Below are positions 43,556 to 51,270 of a DNA stretch of 64,000 nt, one piece after another. Every line of letters begins with the position of its first letter. The first letter of the stretch is position 1. A model generated the notes under the pieces. It ran no database searches. It was not told the origin of the DNA and was given only the letters and a program-made list of their open reading frames with translations. Position numbers and translations under genes: made by a program. Origin of the DNA: Gaetbulibacter_A aestuarii (GTDB taxonomy: Bacteria; Bacteroidota; Bacteroidia; Flavobacteriales; Flavobacteriaceae); assembly GCF_039537665.1 (NCBI RefSeq), contig NZ_BAABAY010000006.1, forward strand, positions 186,001-250,000, in the 5' to 3' direction.

Positions 43556-46339
43556 ATGATTTCCGATATTTCCCAAATAAATCCCAAGCAAAACATTATC
43601 ATTAAGGGAGCCAAACTTCACAATTTAAAGGATATTGATGTTGTTATTCCCAGAAATAAATTAGTTGTTATTACAGGATTATCGGGTTCCGGGAAATCAA
43701 GTTTAGCTTTCGATACACTTTACGCTGAAGGCCAGCGTCGCTACGTGGAAAGCTTGTCGAGTTATGCCCGCCAGTTTTTGGGCAGACTAAACAAACCTAA
43801 AGTTGATTATATAAAAGGTATTGCTCCTGCCATTGCTATAGAACAAAAAGTAAATTCTACCAATCCAAGGTCTACAGTTGGGACCACAACGGAGATCTAC
43901 GATTATTTAAAATTAGTGTTCGCACGAATTGGAAGAACCTACTCGCCTATTTCAGGGAAAGAAGTAAAAAAGCACACCGTTAAAGATGTTATCAATTACG
44001 TAAAAACGTTTCCTGAGCGGGAAAAAATGCTGCTACTCGCCCCGATTCATTTGGAGGAAGGCCGAAGCATGGAGAACAAACTAAAGGTTTTGAATCAGCA
44101 GGGTTATGCCAGAATCAAGGTAAATGATACGGTTAAACGTATAGATGAAATAGAATCGATTTCTGAAAAAGACACCATATCTCTTGTTGTGGATCGTATA
44201 ATTGTGAAGCATGAAGAAGATTTCTTTAACCGTTTAGCTGATGCCGTTCAAACCGCTTTTTTTGAAGGAAAAGGCGAATGCTACATTGAAACATTAAGTG
44301 ATCAAACCCAAAAGGAATTTAGCAATAAATTCGAATTGGACGGTATGCAATTTTTAGAACCGAATGTGCATTTGTTCAGTTTTAACAACCCTTATGGCGC
44401 TTGCCCTAAATGCGAGGGTTATGGCGATATTATTGGCATAGATGAAGATTTGGTGGTTCCTAATACGGGCTTATCCGTTTATGAAAATGCAATTTTTCCC
44501 TGGCGTGGTGAAAGTATGAGTTGGTATCGGGATCAATTGGTGAATAATGCTCATAAATTTGATTTTCCGGTACACAAACCTTATTTCAATCTAACAGATG
44601 ATCAAAAAGAACTGATCTGGACAGGTAATCAATATTTTGAAGGTTTGAATGATTTCTTTGCGGAACTTGAAGCCAAAGCCTATAAAATTCAAAACCGGGT
44701 AATGCTTTCGCGCTATCGCGGAAAAACCAAATGTAAAGCCTGTAATGGAAAGCGATTACGTAAAGAAGCTACTTTTGTTAAGGTAGGCGGTGTAACCATT
44801 ACAGAGTTGGTTGATATGCCCATTAAAAAACTGATTAGCTTTTTTAATCAACTGGAATTAAATGATTACGATTCTAAAATTGCTGATCGTTTACTAAAAG
44901 AAATTAATAACCGCCTTGGTTTTCTGTCGAATGTTGGGTTGGATTACCTCACCCTTAACAGAAAATCAAATACGCTTTCCGGAGGAGAAAGTCAGCGAAT
45001 CAATTTAGCAACGTCATTAGGAAGCAGTTTGGTTGGATCCATGTATATTTTGGATGAACCAAGTATAGGTCTACATCCAAGAGATACGGAACGCTTGATA
45101 GAAGTATTGAAATCTTTAAGAGATCTTGGAAATACTGTTATCGTTGTTGAGCACGACGAGGATATTATGAAAGCCGCTGATAGTATCATTGATATCGGTC
45201 CGGAAGCAGGAACCTTTGGTGGTGAAGTGGTTGCTGAAGGTGATTTCAAAACTATTTTACAGTCAGAATCCCTTACCGCAAAATATTTAAATGAAAATCT
45301 AAAAATTGAAGTTCCTTCAAAACGCCGCACTTCTCGCTATGAGGTTACCATTAAAGGCGCTCGGGAGAACAATTTAAAGAATATTGATATTACCTTCCCC
45401 TTAAGTATGCTCACTGTGGTTACCGGAGTTTCAGGTAGTGGAAAAAGTAGTTTGGTTAAAAAGATATTATATCCTGCGCTTCAAAAGGAATTAACAGATT
45501 ACGGTGATAAACCCGGCCAATTCACAGCTTTAGAAGGCAATTACAAACATCTTAAAAAGATCGAATTTGTAGATCAAAATCCTATTGGTCGATCTTCGCG
45601 CTCCAATCCGGTTACTTATATAAAAGCTTATGATGATATCCGGGCATTATTCGCAAAGCAAAAACTGAGTAAAATTCGAAATTATAAAGCGAAACACTTC
45701 TCTTTCAATGTAGATGGTGGGCGTTGCGAAACCTGTAAAGGCGAAGGTGAAGTAACCATAGAAATGCAATTTATGGCTGACGTTCATTTAGAATGTGAAA
45801 CCTGTAAAGGAAAACGATTTAAAAAAGAAGTTCTTGAAGTTGAGTTCGAAGGGAAGAATATTGATGATATCTTGAATTCGACCATAGATGATGCGCTTCA
45901 ATTTTTTGAAACCAACAAACAATCCAAAATTGTATCAAAATTACAACCCTTGCAGGACGTTGGCTTAGGCTATGTAACGCTTGGACAAAGCTCTTCTACC
46001 CTTTCCGGAGGTGAAGCTCAGCGTATTAAACTAGCCTCTTTCCTTGGAAAAGGATCGAACAAAGACCGAGTGCTTTTTATTTTTGATGAACCCACGACAG
46101 GACTGCATTTTCACGATATTAAAAAATTACTGACCTCATTTAACGCTTTAATTGAAAACGGACACTCTGTAATTGTGGTAGAACATAATTTGGAACTTAT
46201 CAAATGTGCAGATCATATTATTGATCTTGGTCCTCAAGGTGGTGAAGAAGGCGGTCAGTTGGTGGCCTTCGGAACACCGGAAGCTATCGCTAATAATTCA
46301 AAATCCATTACCGGAAAATATCTGCAAGAAAAATTATAG
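43556..46339 (+). CDS. uvrA: Excinuclease ABC subunit A
   Basis: A 927-residue damage-recognition ATPase of nucleotide excision repair. Two ABC modules: Walker A GLSGSGKSSLAFDTLYAEGQ and GVSGSGKSSLVKK; signature LSGGESQRINLA and LSGGEAQRIKLA; Walker B ILDEPSIGLHPRD and IFDEPTTGLHFHD. Zinc fingers CPKCEGYG...CKACNGKRL and CETCKGEGE...CETCKGKRF are intact. The start at 43,556 (MISDISQINPK) is preferred over in-frame ATGs up to 138 bases upstream because the -7 element lies between them and family members begin here. It abuts the convergent DUF3667 gene without a spacer. Confidence 0.97.
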   Translation: MISDISQINPKQNIIIKGAKLHNLKDIDVVIPRNKLVVITGLSGSGKSSLAFDTLYAEGQRRYVESLSSYARQFLGRLNKPKVDYIKGIAPAIAIEQKVNSTNPRSTVGTTTEIYDYLKLVFARIGRTYSPISGKEVKKHTVKDVINYVKTFPEREKMLLLAPIHLEEGRSMENKLKVLNQQGYARIKVNDTVKRIDEIESISEKDTISLVVDRIIVKHEEDFFNRLADAVQTAFFEGKGECYIETLSDQTQKEFSNKFELDGMQFLEPNVHLFSFNNPYGACPKCEGYGDIIGIDEDLVVPNTGLSVYENAIFPWRGESMSWYRDQLVNNAHKFDFPVHKPYFNLTDDQKELIWTGNQYFEGLNDFFAELEAKAYKIQNRVMLSRYRGKTKCKACNGKRLRKEATFVKVGGVTITELVDMPIKKLISFFNQLELNDYDSKIADRLLKEINNRLGFLSNVGLDYLTLNRKSNTLSGGESQRINLATSLGSSLVGSMYILDEPSIGLHPRDTERLIEVLKSLRDLGNTVIVVEHDEDIMKAADSIIDIGPEAGTFGGEVVAEGDFKTILQSESLTAKYLNENLKIEVPSKRRTSRYEVTIKGARENNLKNIDITFPLSMLTVVTGVSGSGKSSLVKKILYPALQKELTDYGDKPGQFTALEGNYKHLKKIEFVDQNPIGRSSRSNPVTYIKAYDDIRALFAKQKLSKIRNYKAKHFSFNVDGGRCETCKGEGEVTIEMQFMADVHLECETCKGKRFKKEVLEVEFEGKNIDDILNSTIDDALQFFETNKQSKIVSKLQPLQDVGLGYVTLGQSSSTLSGGEAQRIKLASFLGKGSNKDRVLFIFDEPTTGLHFHDIKKLLTSFNALIENGHSVIVVEHNLELIKCADHIIDLGPQGGEEGGQLVAFGTPEAIANNSKSITGKYLQEKL

Positions 46340-47416
46340 CTAGAACGACATAAAACCAACTAGCGTTAAAATTATAGCAGCAATAGGGATCACAAATAGA
46401 AAGTAAATTCCGGTGATCAAGCTCGTTTTAAAAAAACTGTTGAACCAGCCTTTTTCATAAAATCGTTTCACAGCGATTAAAAGGTATATGAAGGTTGAAA
46501 GCATGAACAAAAAGTTGATGAAACCGGGAATTTTCACTATTTCATTGGCTATTAACATGATGCTGAATACGGTGAATAGAAATGAATAAAAATAAAAACT
46601 AAACACCAGGTGATACGCGTAAGGTCCTCTTTTGTAAAAGAACATTTTCAAAAGCAAAGCAAAAATAGGAAGCAAAATAAATAATGAGATTGGGATCGTA
46701 TCATAAACAGCCTTTAATAATTGCCCACCATTGCGTTGTTTGTAAAGTTTAAGTAATTGGGCATGTATTTTTTTACTGAACCAACTGGCATCATCGCTCA
46801 TCCCCATAGCCTTGTATATTTCAGATTTAGGCGCGTCAATAGCAATTAGAGAATCTATTTTTTTCTGATCAAATCCCCAGGTGAATCCTTTTTTCAACGA
46901 TTGATTCCCATTTTCAGCCTTAATCAACGAATCAATTGATTTAAGATTAGTCTGTTTGGCAATCTCAGGATTTTTTTCCTTTAAAACTTGCATTACGCTA
47001 TCTACTTGAGCGGTATCCACAAGTTTAGCTAAATTTTCTTCTGTTTCCGAAAATAAAGGTTTACCCGCGGTTTTCTGAAGTGTATTATCCAGAGTTTCTA
47101 CTTGTCTATTCACCACAGTAATAGAGAGAATAAAAAAGAAAATTACCGATACAAATAAATATAGTTGCGCGGGATGTAGGTACAACAGCCGTTTTCCTTG
47201 CACAAAAGTTTTCGCTAAATAACCGGGTTTGAGTAATAATGGAATGACACTTTTGAAAAAACGGGCATCAAAAGAGAAATAATTACTAATCGTGTTATAG
47301 AAAAGTACACCGATAGTGAGATCATCTTTTGCTTTCTGACCACAATTGGGACAAAAGTTAAAATCAGCATTAAATTCTGTTTCGCAGTTTTTACAAATTT
47401 GTTTTTCTCCAGCCAT
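46340..47416 (-). CDS. DUF3667-type zinc-ribbon membrane protein
   Basis: A 358-residue inner membrane protein. N-terminal zinc ribbon CKNCETEFNADFNFCPNCGQK, then FDARFFKSVIPLLLKPGYLAKTFVQGKRLLYLHPAQLYLF, which is the DUF3667 core. One membrane segment follows at about residue 88-106, then a long periplasmic or cytosolic loop, and several segments at the C-terminus. Function unknown. It converges on uvrA with zero bases between stop codons, so a shared read-through region is expected. Confidence 0.85.
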   Translation of the reverse strand: MAGEKQICKNCETEFNADFNFCPNCGQKAKDDLTIGVLFYNTISNYFSFDARFFKSVIPLLLKPGYLAKTFVQGKRLLYLHPAQLYLFVSVIFFFILSITVVNRQVETLDNTLQKTAGKPLFSETEENLAKLVDTAQVDSVMQVLKEKNPEIAKQTNLKSIDSLIKAENGNQSLKKGFTWGFDQKKIDSLIAIDAPKSEIYKAMGMSDDASWFSKKIHAQLLKLYKQRNGGQLLKAVYDTIPISLFILLPIFALLLKMFFYKRGPYAYHLVFSFYFYSFLFTVFSIMLIANEIVKIPGFINFLFMLSTFIYLLIAVKRFYEKGWFNSFFKTSLITGIYFLFVIPIAAIILTLVGFMSF

Positions 47417-47520
47417 TCAAAAAAGATTATAGGTAAAAATAAGTTGATTTATTCAATAAAAATAAAAAAAATATCAATCTATATAATCAATTTAAAAACA
47501 AGTAATTAGATGCAGTTCAA

Positions 47521-47530
47521 AGAACGTTCT
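47521..47530. repeat. AGAACGTTCT palindrome upstream of the sigma-54-type promoter
   Basis: Perfect 10-bp palindrome 20 bases upstream of the -24 element of the next gene. Too close for a usual enhancer site; possibly chance. Confidence 0.3.
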
Positions 47531-47550
47531 ATTCATTTTGAAATATGTTT

Positions 47551-47564
47551 TGGCACGCTAATTG
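47551..47564 (+). promoter_or_regulatory. Sigma-54 (RpoN) type -24/-12 promoter
   Basis: TGGCACG-N4-TTG (47,551-47,557 and 47,562-47,564) agrees with the RpoN consensus spacing, with A instead of C after TTG. It lies 58 bases before the ATG at 47,622. The identical arrangement precedes the paralogous gene at 48,521. Confidence 0.8.
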
Positions 47565-47621
47565 AAACTTAGTAACAAAGCGAATGCCGAAAAGCTAAAG
47601 AGTAGGCACAATTAAAATCCT

Positions 47622-48320
47622 ATGATTATGAAAAGACTATTACTTTTATTTGCAAGTTTGTTAGTAGGGTTATCAACGGTGTCAGCAACCACATTAGGCA
47701 CGAAAAACCCTCAAGAACGTTTCGACAGAAACAAGAATCTCCGCTATGCGCAACCCATTAGTTTTGTGGAACGTGGTGTGGAATTTTTAATTTTCCCTGA
47801 CGGAAGTTTTGATTTCAATACTAATGCCTATAACAACCGTTATTCCAATACATATTACGGTACCGCAAATCGCCGCAGCAGTATTAATGTTGGTTACAGG
47901 GGGCCGAATGTTTCTGTGAATTACTCTTCAAACAGATATCCGGATAATCGTGGCGTATCTATTGTAAGAGACTATAACGGTAACGTAAGACGCATCGGAA
48001 ACGTTTATCTTAATTACGACCGATACGGACGTATAACCAGAGCAGGATCTATATTTATTGACTATAATCGTGGTCATGGTTGGTTGAGACAAGTTGGTGG
48101 TTTACGTGTAAACTATAACCGTTGGGGTGAAATTGTTTCGCTTCGCGGACAGGTAAATCGTTATAATCAAAATTGTAATACCTGTGGAATGATTAATTGT
48201 GATCATAACCATAGAGATTATGATAACGACCACAGAGATCATAGAGATCATGATTACGATAATGACAAATACTATTACTTCAAACAAAATGGTGAAGTAA
48301 AGAAACATAAAAAACGATAA
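47622..48320 (+). CDS. Secreted repeat protein A with His/Asp-rich tail
   Basis: A 232-residue exported protein of unknown function. Signal peptide MKRLLLLFASLLVGLSTVSA (an alternative ATG two codons later, 47,628). Then VEFLIFPDGSFDFN, a block shared with the next gene. Three 19-residue-spaced segments follow (RRIGNVYLNYDRYGRITR, AGSIFIDYNRGHGW, VGGLRVNYNRWGEIVS), which look like beta-strand repeats. The C-terminus has CNTCGMINCDHNHRDYDND and many His/Asp residues, possibly metal-binding. A paralogue lies 200 bp downstream and both have sigma-54-type promoters. Confidence 0.82.
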   Translation: MIMKRLLLLFASLLVGLSTVSATTLGTKNPQERFDRNKNLRYAQPISFVERGVEFLIFPDGSFDFNTNAYNNRYSNTYYGTANRRSSINVGYRGPNVSVNYSSNRYPDNRGVSIVRDYNGNVRRIGNVYLNYDRYGRITRAGSIFIDYNRGHGWLRQVGGLRVNYNRWGEIVSLRGQVNRYNQNCNTCGMINCDHNHRDYDNDHRDHRDHDYDNDKYYYFKQNGEVKKHKKR

Positions 48321-48353
48321 GCTAAAATTTCGATTAGTTATTAGTTAAAGTGG

Positions 48354-48398
48354 AAAAGCCTCAAGGTGTAAAATATCTTGGGGCTTTTTGTTTTATTT
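48354..48398 (+). terminator. Rho-independent terminator
   Basis: AAAAGCCTCAAG pairs with CTTGGGGCTTTT (12 bp, one G-U) around an 11-base loop and a T-rich tail follows. It ends the transcript of the 47,622 gene, so the downstream paralogue needs its own promoter. Confidence 0.9.
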
Positions 48399-48469
48399 CA
48401 AATCAATAAAAAAAAATAAAAATAAATTTTTCCAGTATTCATAGGGGTTATGAGCATTCATACAATTTT

Positions 48470-48483
48470 TGGCACGCTGTTTG
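48470..48483 (+). promoter_or_regulatory. Sigma-54 (RpoN) type -24/-12 promoter
   Basis: TGGCACG-N4-TTG (48,470-48,476 and 48,481-48,483), same spacing and flanks (TTTTTGGCACGCT) as the site at 47,551. It lies 38 bases before the ATG at 48,521. Confidence 0.8.
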
Positions 48484-48520
48484 AAACCCTATTAGTGAAT
48501 CACTTTTAAAACAGAAAATT

Positions 48521-49858
48521 ATGAAACGATTTATTTTTTTAATAGCAGCTTCCATCCTTTTAGGAACTCCGGTTTTTGCAGCCGGCAGTAGCCATACAAA
48601 TACCACAACTACGATTTATGATGGTTATGGTAAATCATTCATTTTTACGGAGGATAATATTGAATTTTCTGTTTTTCCAGATGGTCAGTTTGATTTTTAT
48701 ATACCGAATTATGGTCCCCAGGTAAGTGTTTCCCTGGGAACACCAAATGCGAATTTTAGTTTTAACTCCGGTTATGATTATAACGCTTATGTTCAATATG
48801 ATGAATACGGCGCCATCATTCAAATAGAAAATACGCCTATTTATTATGACTATTACGGTCGTGTAAGCCAAATTGGAAATGTAAACATTTACTATAACAG
48901 TTTTGGTTATGTTTCTCGTTTGGGTAGTTTATATGTTTATTATAACAGATACAATCAGTTTTCATATGTAAGAGGTTATATTAATATTTATAACAGACAC
49001 TATGTTTACAGACCATGGCACAACTATTTTAGAATTCCACCAAGAAATTATTGTGTGGTTTATAACAGACCTTACAGACGCTATTACACGCCTGTACGCT
49101 ATGTATATAACAGACCCTTTTATAACAATCACAGACCATATTCTGCGGTGTACAGCCGAAGAGGTAGCACCATTACCAGACATAGAAATTATGCTACGGT
49201 TTACAGAAGTCCTAAAAACGTTACTCGTGTAAACACTCATGCAAACAGACGTTCATATGCGAGTAATAATGGCAACAGAAACCGTGACTACGCGAATAAT
49301 AGATCTAATAATAGATATAATGGAAATTCCGGAAATAACGGGAACAGAAGAAATATCGGAAATTCCAATAACAGATACAATGGTAACAACGGTAATCGCG
49401 GTGAAAGACCAATTATTGGAAACAATCGTAATTCGAACTCACGTTCAAATAATGGCCAGGTACGAAGATCAGAGCCTGCACCCAACAGAACGTATAACAC
49501 GCCCAACAGAGGGAATGCTCGGAATTTAAATGAAAGAGCATCACGCCCACAGGTAAACAGAAACAGTACCCCATCGCGTAATAATAATAATTCGAATTAT
49601 GGCAACCAAAGATCGGAAAGAAATAAACCGGTTTTGCGACAACCAAATCGCAATACAACACGTACATATAATAAAAGTCATTCTTCGAACAGTAACAATG
49701 CGCGTGTGAAAGCAAGTCCACAGCGTCAACAACGTTCAAGCGCTAGTAGTTATAATAGATCGTCGCAATCAAGTCGATCTAAAGCTCAGGTTCAAAGAAG
49801 TCAGAATACAAGACATAATAATAATTCAAGATCTGCAAATCCACGACGAAGATCTTAA
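48521..49858 (+). CDS. Secreted repeat protein B with Asn/Arg/Ser-rich tail
   Basis: A 445-residue exported protein. Signal peptide MKRFIFLIAASILLGTPVFA. Residues 41-160 match the paralogue: IEFSVFPDGQFDFYIPN, then repeats IQIENTPIYYDYYGRVSQ, IGNVNIYYNSFGYVSR, LGSLYVYYNRYNQFSY and VRGYINIYNRHY. From about residue 165 the protein becomes Tyr/Arg-Pro-rich (YNRPYRRYYTPVRYVYNRPF) and from residue 240 strongly Asn/Arg/Ser-rich, low complexity and very basic. The tail may bind acidic polysaccharide or DNA at the cell surface (inference). No known domain; likely an envelope or matrix protein. Confidence 0.82.
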   Translation: MKRFIFLIAASILLGTPVFAAGSSHTNTTTTIYDGYGKSFIFTEDNIEFSVFPDGQFDFYIPNYGPQVSVSLGTPNANFSFNSGYDYNAYVQYDEYGAIIQIENTPIYYDYYGRVSQIGNVNIYYNSFGYVSRLGSLYVYYNRYNQFSYVRGYINIYNRHYVYRPWHNYFRIPPRNYCVVYNRPYRRYYTPVRYVYNRPFYNNHRPYSAVYSRRGSTITRHRNYATVYRSPKNVTRVNTHANRRSYASNNGNRNRDYANNRSNNRYNGNSGNNGNRRNIGNSNNRYNGNNGNRGERPIIGNNRNSNSRSNNGQVRRSEPAPNRTYNTPNRGNARNLNERASRPQVNRNSTPSRNNNNSNYGNQRSERNKPVLRQPNRNTTRTYNKSHSSNSNNARVKASPQRQQRSSASSYNRSSQSSRSKAQVQRSQNTRHNNNSRSANPRRRS

Positions 49859-49880
49859 TAATTTTGGTTGGTTAGTTAGG

Positions 49881-49935
49881 AAAGCCCTTCGGTAAGTTTG
49901 CCTCAAAGCAAATCCGGGGGGTTTTCTCCTTTTAA
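49881..49935 (+). terminator. Probable rho-independent terminator
   Basis: Positions 49,881-49,892 pair with 49,914-49,925 (12 bp with three G-U) enclosing a 21-base loop that has a small inner hairpin; a T-rich tail follows. It lies 23 bases after the repeat protein B stop. Confidence 0.6.
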
Positions 49936-49977
49936 TACTGAGGTTAGCTTATTTAAGGTTTATTTAAAAGTTAATCT

Positions 49978-51255
49978 TTACAGTAACTTTGCTAATGCTT
50001 CAGTTAATGTCTTTCTGTGATAACGCTGAACACCGATTGGCTGGGATTTCAATTCACCTTTCTGGTATGCCTCATAATGCCTCAAAATCGTTTCTTTCAA
50101 GGATTTATGTGTATCGTAATAAAAGTAGTTTCCGGTATTTGATTCCGTTATGATGCGCTCTACATCTGAGCCTTTTGGACCAAGGGCAATAATAGGTCGA
50201 TTGGAAACCATGTACTCAAAAAGTTTTCCTGGAATTATACATTTGGTTTCCTCTGAATCTATTTCAATAAGTAACAAAATTTGAGACTCTCTTTGTTTTT
50301 TAATAGCTTCATTATGTGAAATATAACCATAATAATTTAAATAATCACTCAAATGGTATCTTTCAATTGATTTAATAACGTTATCACTTATTGCTCCAAT
50401 AAATTTCAGTTCTAAATCCTGTGCAAAAGCCTTATTTTCTTCAACTAATTCTGACAAGACCTTCCAAAGTATTTCAGGATTCCTTTTTGATAGCAATGAT
50501 CCAATATGAGCCAGAGAAAACTTAGAATCTAAAGACGTCTCTTCTACCCTCTCATAATCAAAGCCATTTGTAATAACAGTTATGGGTTTTGAAGTGATGG
50601 CCTCAAATTCCATTTTTGTCACTTCACTTGTAACAATAATATTATCAGCCGTTTGCAAAACCTCCTTTTCCAATACCTTATGCTTGTTTGCAGCACGGTT
50701 TGTTAATCGTAACTCTTTATGATAACCAATGGTTGTCCATGGATCCCTGAAATCAGCAATCCAGTTAATGTCATGGTTTTGTTTCAAACGCTTTCCAATA
50801 AGATGCAAACTATGTGGCGGACCTGTGGTGATTATGGTATTAATTCCATTTTGAGAAAGATATTCAGATAAATAACCAACGGAAGGCTTTACCCAGGAAA
50901 CTCTGGCGTCAGGAATAAAAAAATTACCTCTTATCCATAACATAAGTTTTTCCATCAAAGACTGGTTTTCTTTTTCGGAAATAATACCCTTACTCATCCG
51001 CTTTGAGGTATTTTTTGAGAACATCCCGGCCAAAGAATACGGTTCTTTTATGGGTTGTTTCAATACTTTTAAACCTTTTGGTACTTCGGCGTTTAAACTG
51101 GAGTCCAATAAAGGATAGTTAGGATTTTCCGGGATATAAATAATTGGCTCCACGTTAAATTCCGGCAAATATTTTACAAACTTCAACCAACGTTGCACGC
51201 CAGGACCGCCGGCTGGCGGCCAATAATACGTAATAATGAGAACCTTTTTTTTCAT
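49978..51255 (-). CDS. GT-B glycosyltransferase (GT4-like)
   Basis: A 425-residue glycosyltransferase. N-terminal motif VLIITYYWPPAGGPGVQRWLKFVKYL, then TGPPHSLHLIGKRL and WIADFRDPWTT of the N-terminal domain. The C-terminal domain has FSLAHIGSLLSKRNPEILWKVL and a CIIPGKLFEYMVSNRPIIALG block typical of the donor-binding side. The first Glu of E-x7-E is not in the usual place, as is common in this flavobacterial group. It is followed after 15 bases upstream by the YfhO-like gene on the same strand, so both probably act on the same envelope glycan. Confidence 0.87.
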   Translation of the reverse strand: MKKKVLIITYYWPPAGGPGVQRWLKFVKYLPEFNVEPIIYIPENPNYPLLDSSLNAEVPKGLKVLKQPIKEPYSLAGMFSKNTSKRMSKGIISEKENQSLMEKLMLWIRGNFFIPDARVSWVKPSVGYLSEYLSQNGINTIITTGPPHSLHLIGKRLKQNHDINWIADFRDPWTTIGYHKELRLTNRAANKHKVLEKEVLQTADNIIVTSEVTKMEFEAITSKPITVITNGFDYERVEETSLDSKFSLAHIGSLLSKRNPEILWKVLSELVEENKAFAQDLELKFIGAISDNVIKSIERYHLSDYLNYYGYISHNEAIKKQRESQILLLIEIDSEETKCIIPGKLFEYMVSNRPIIALGPKGSDVERIITESNTGNYFYYDTHKSLKETILRHYEAYQKGELKSQPIGVQRYHRKTLTEALAKLL

Positions 51256-51270
51256 TTACCTGCTAAAACA

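Noticed and set aside
48962..49739. Open frames on the opposite strand and in other frames of repeat protein B
   Set aside because: They arise from the low-complexity Asn/Arg codons of the real gene and have no domain or start context.
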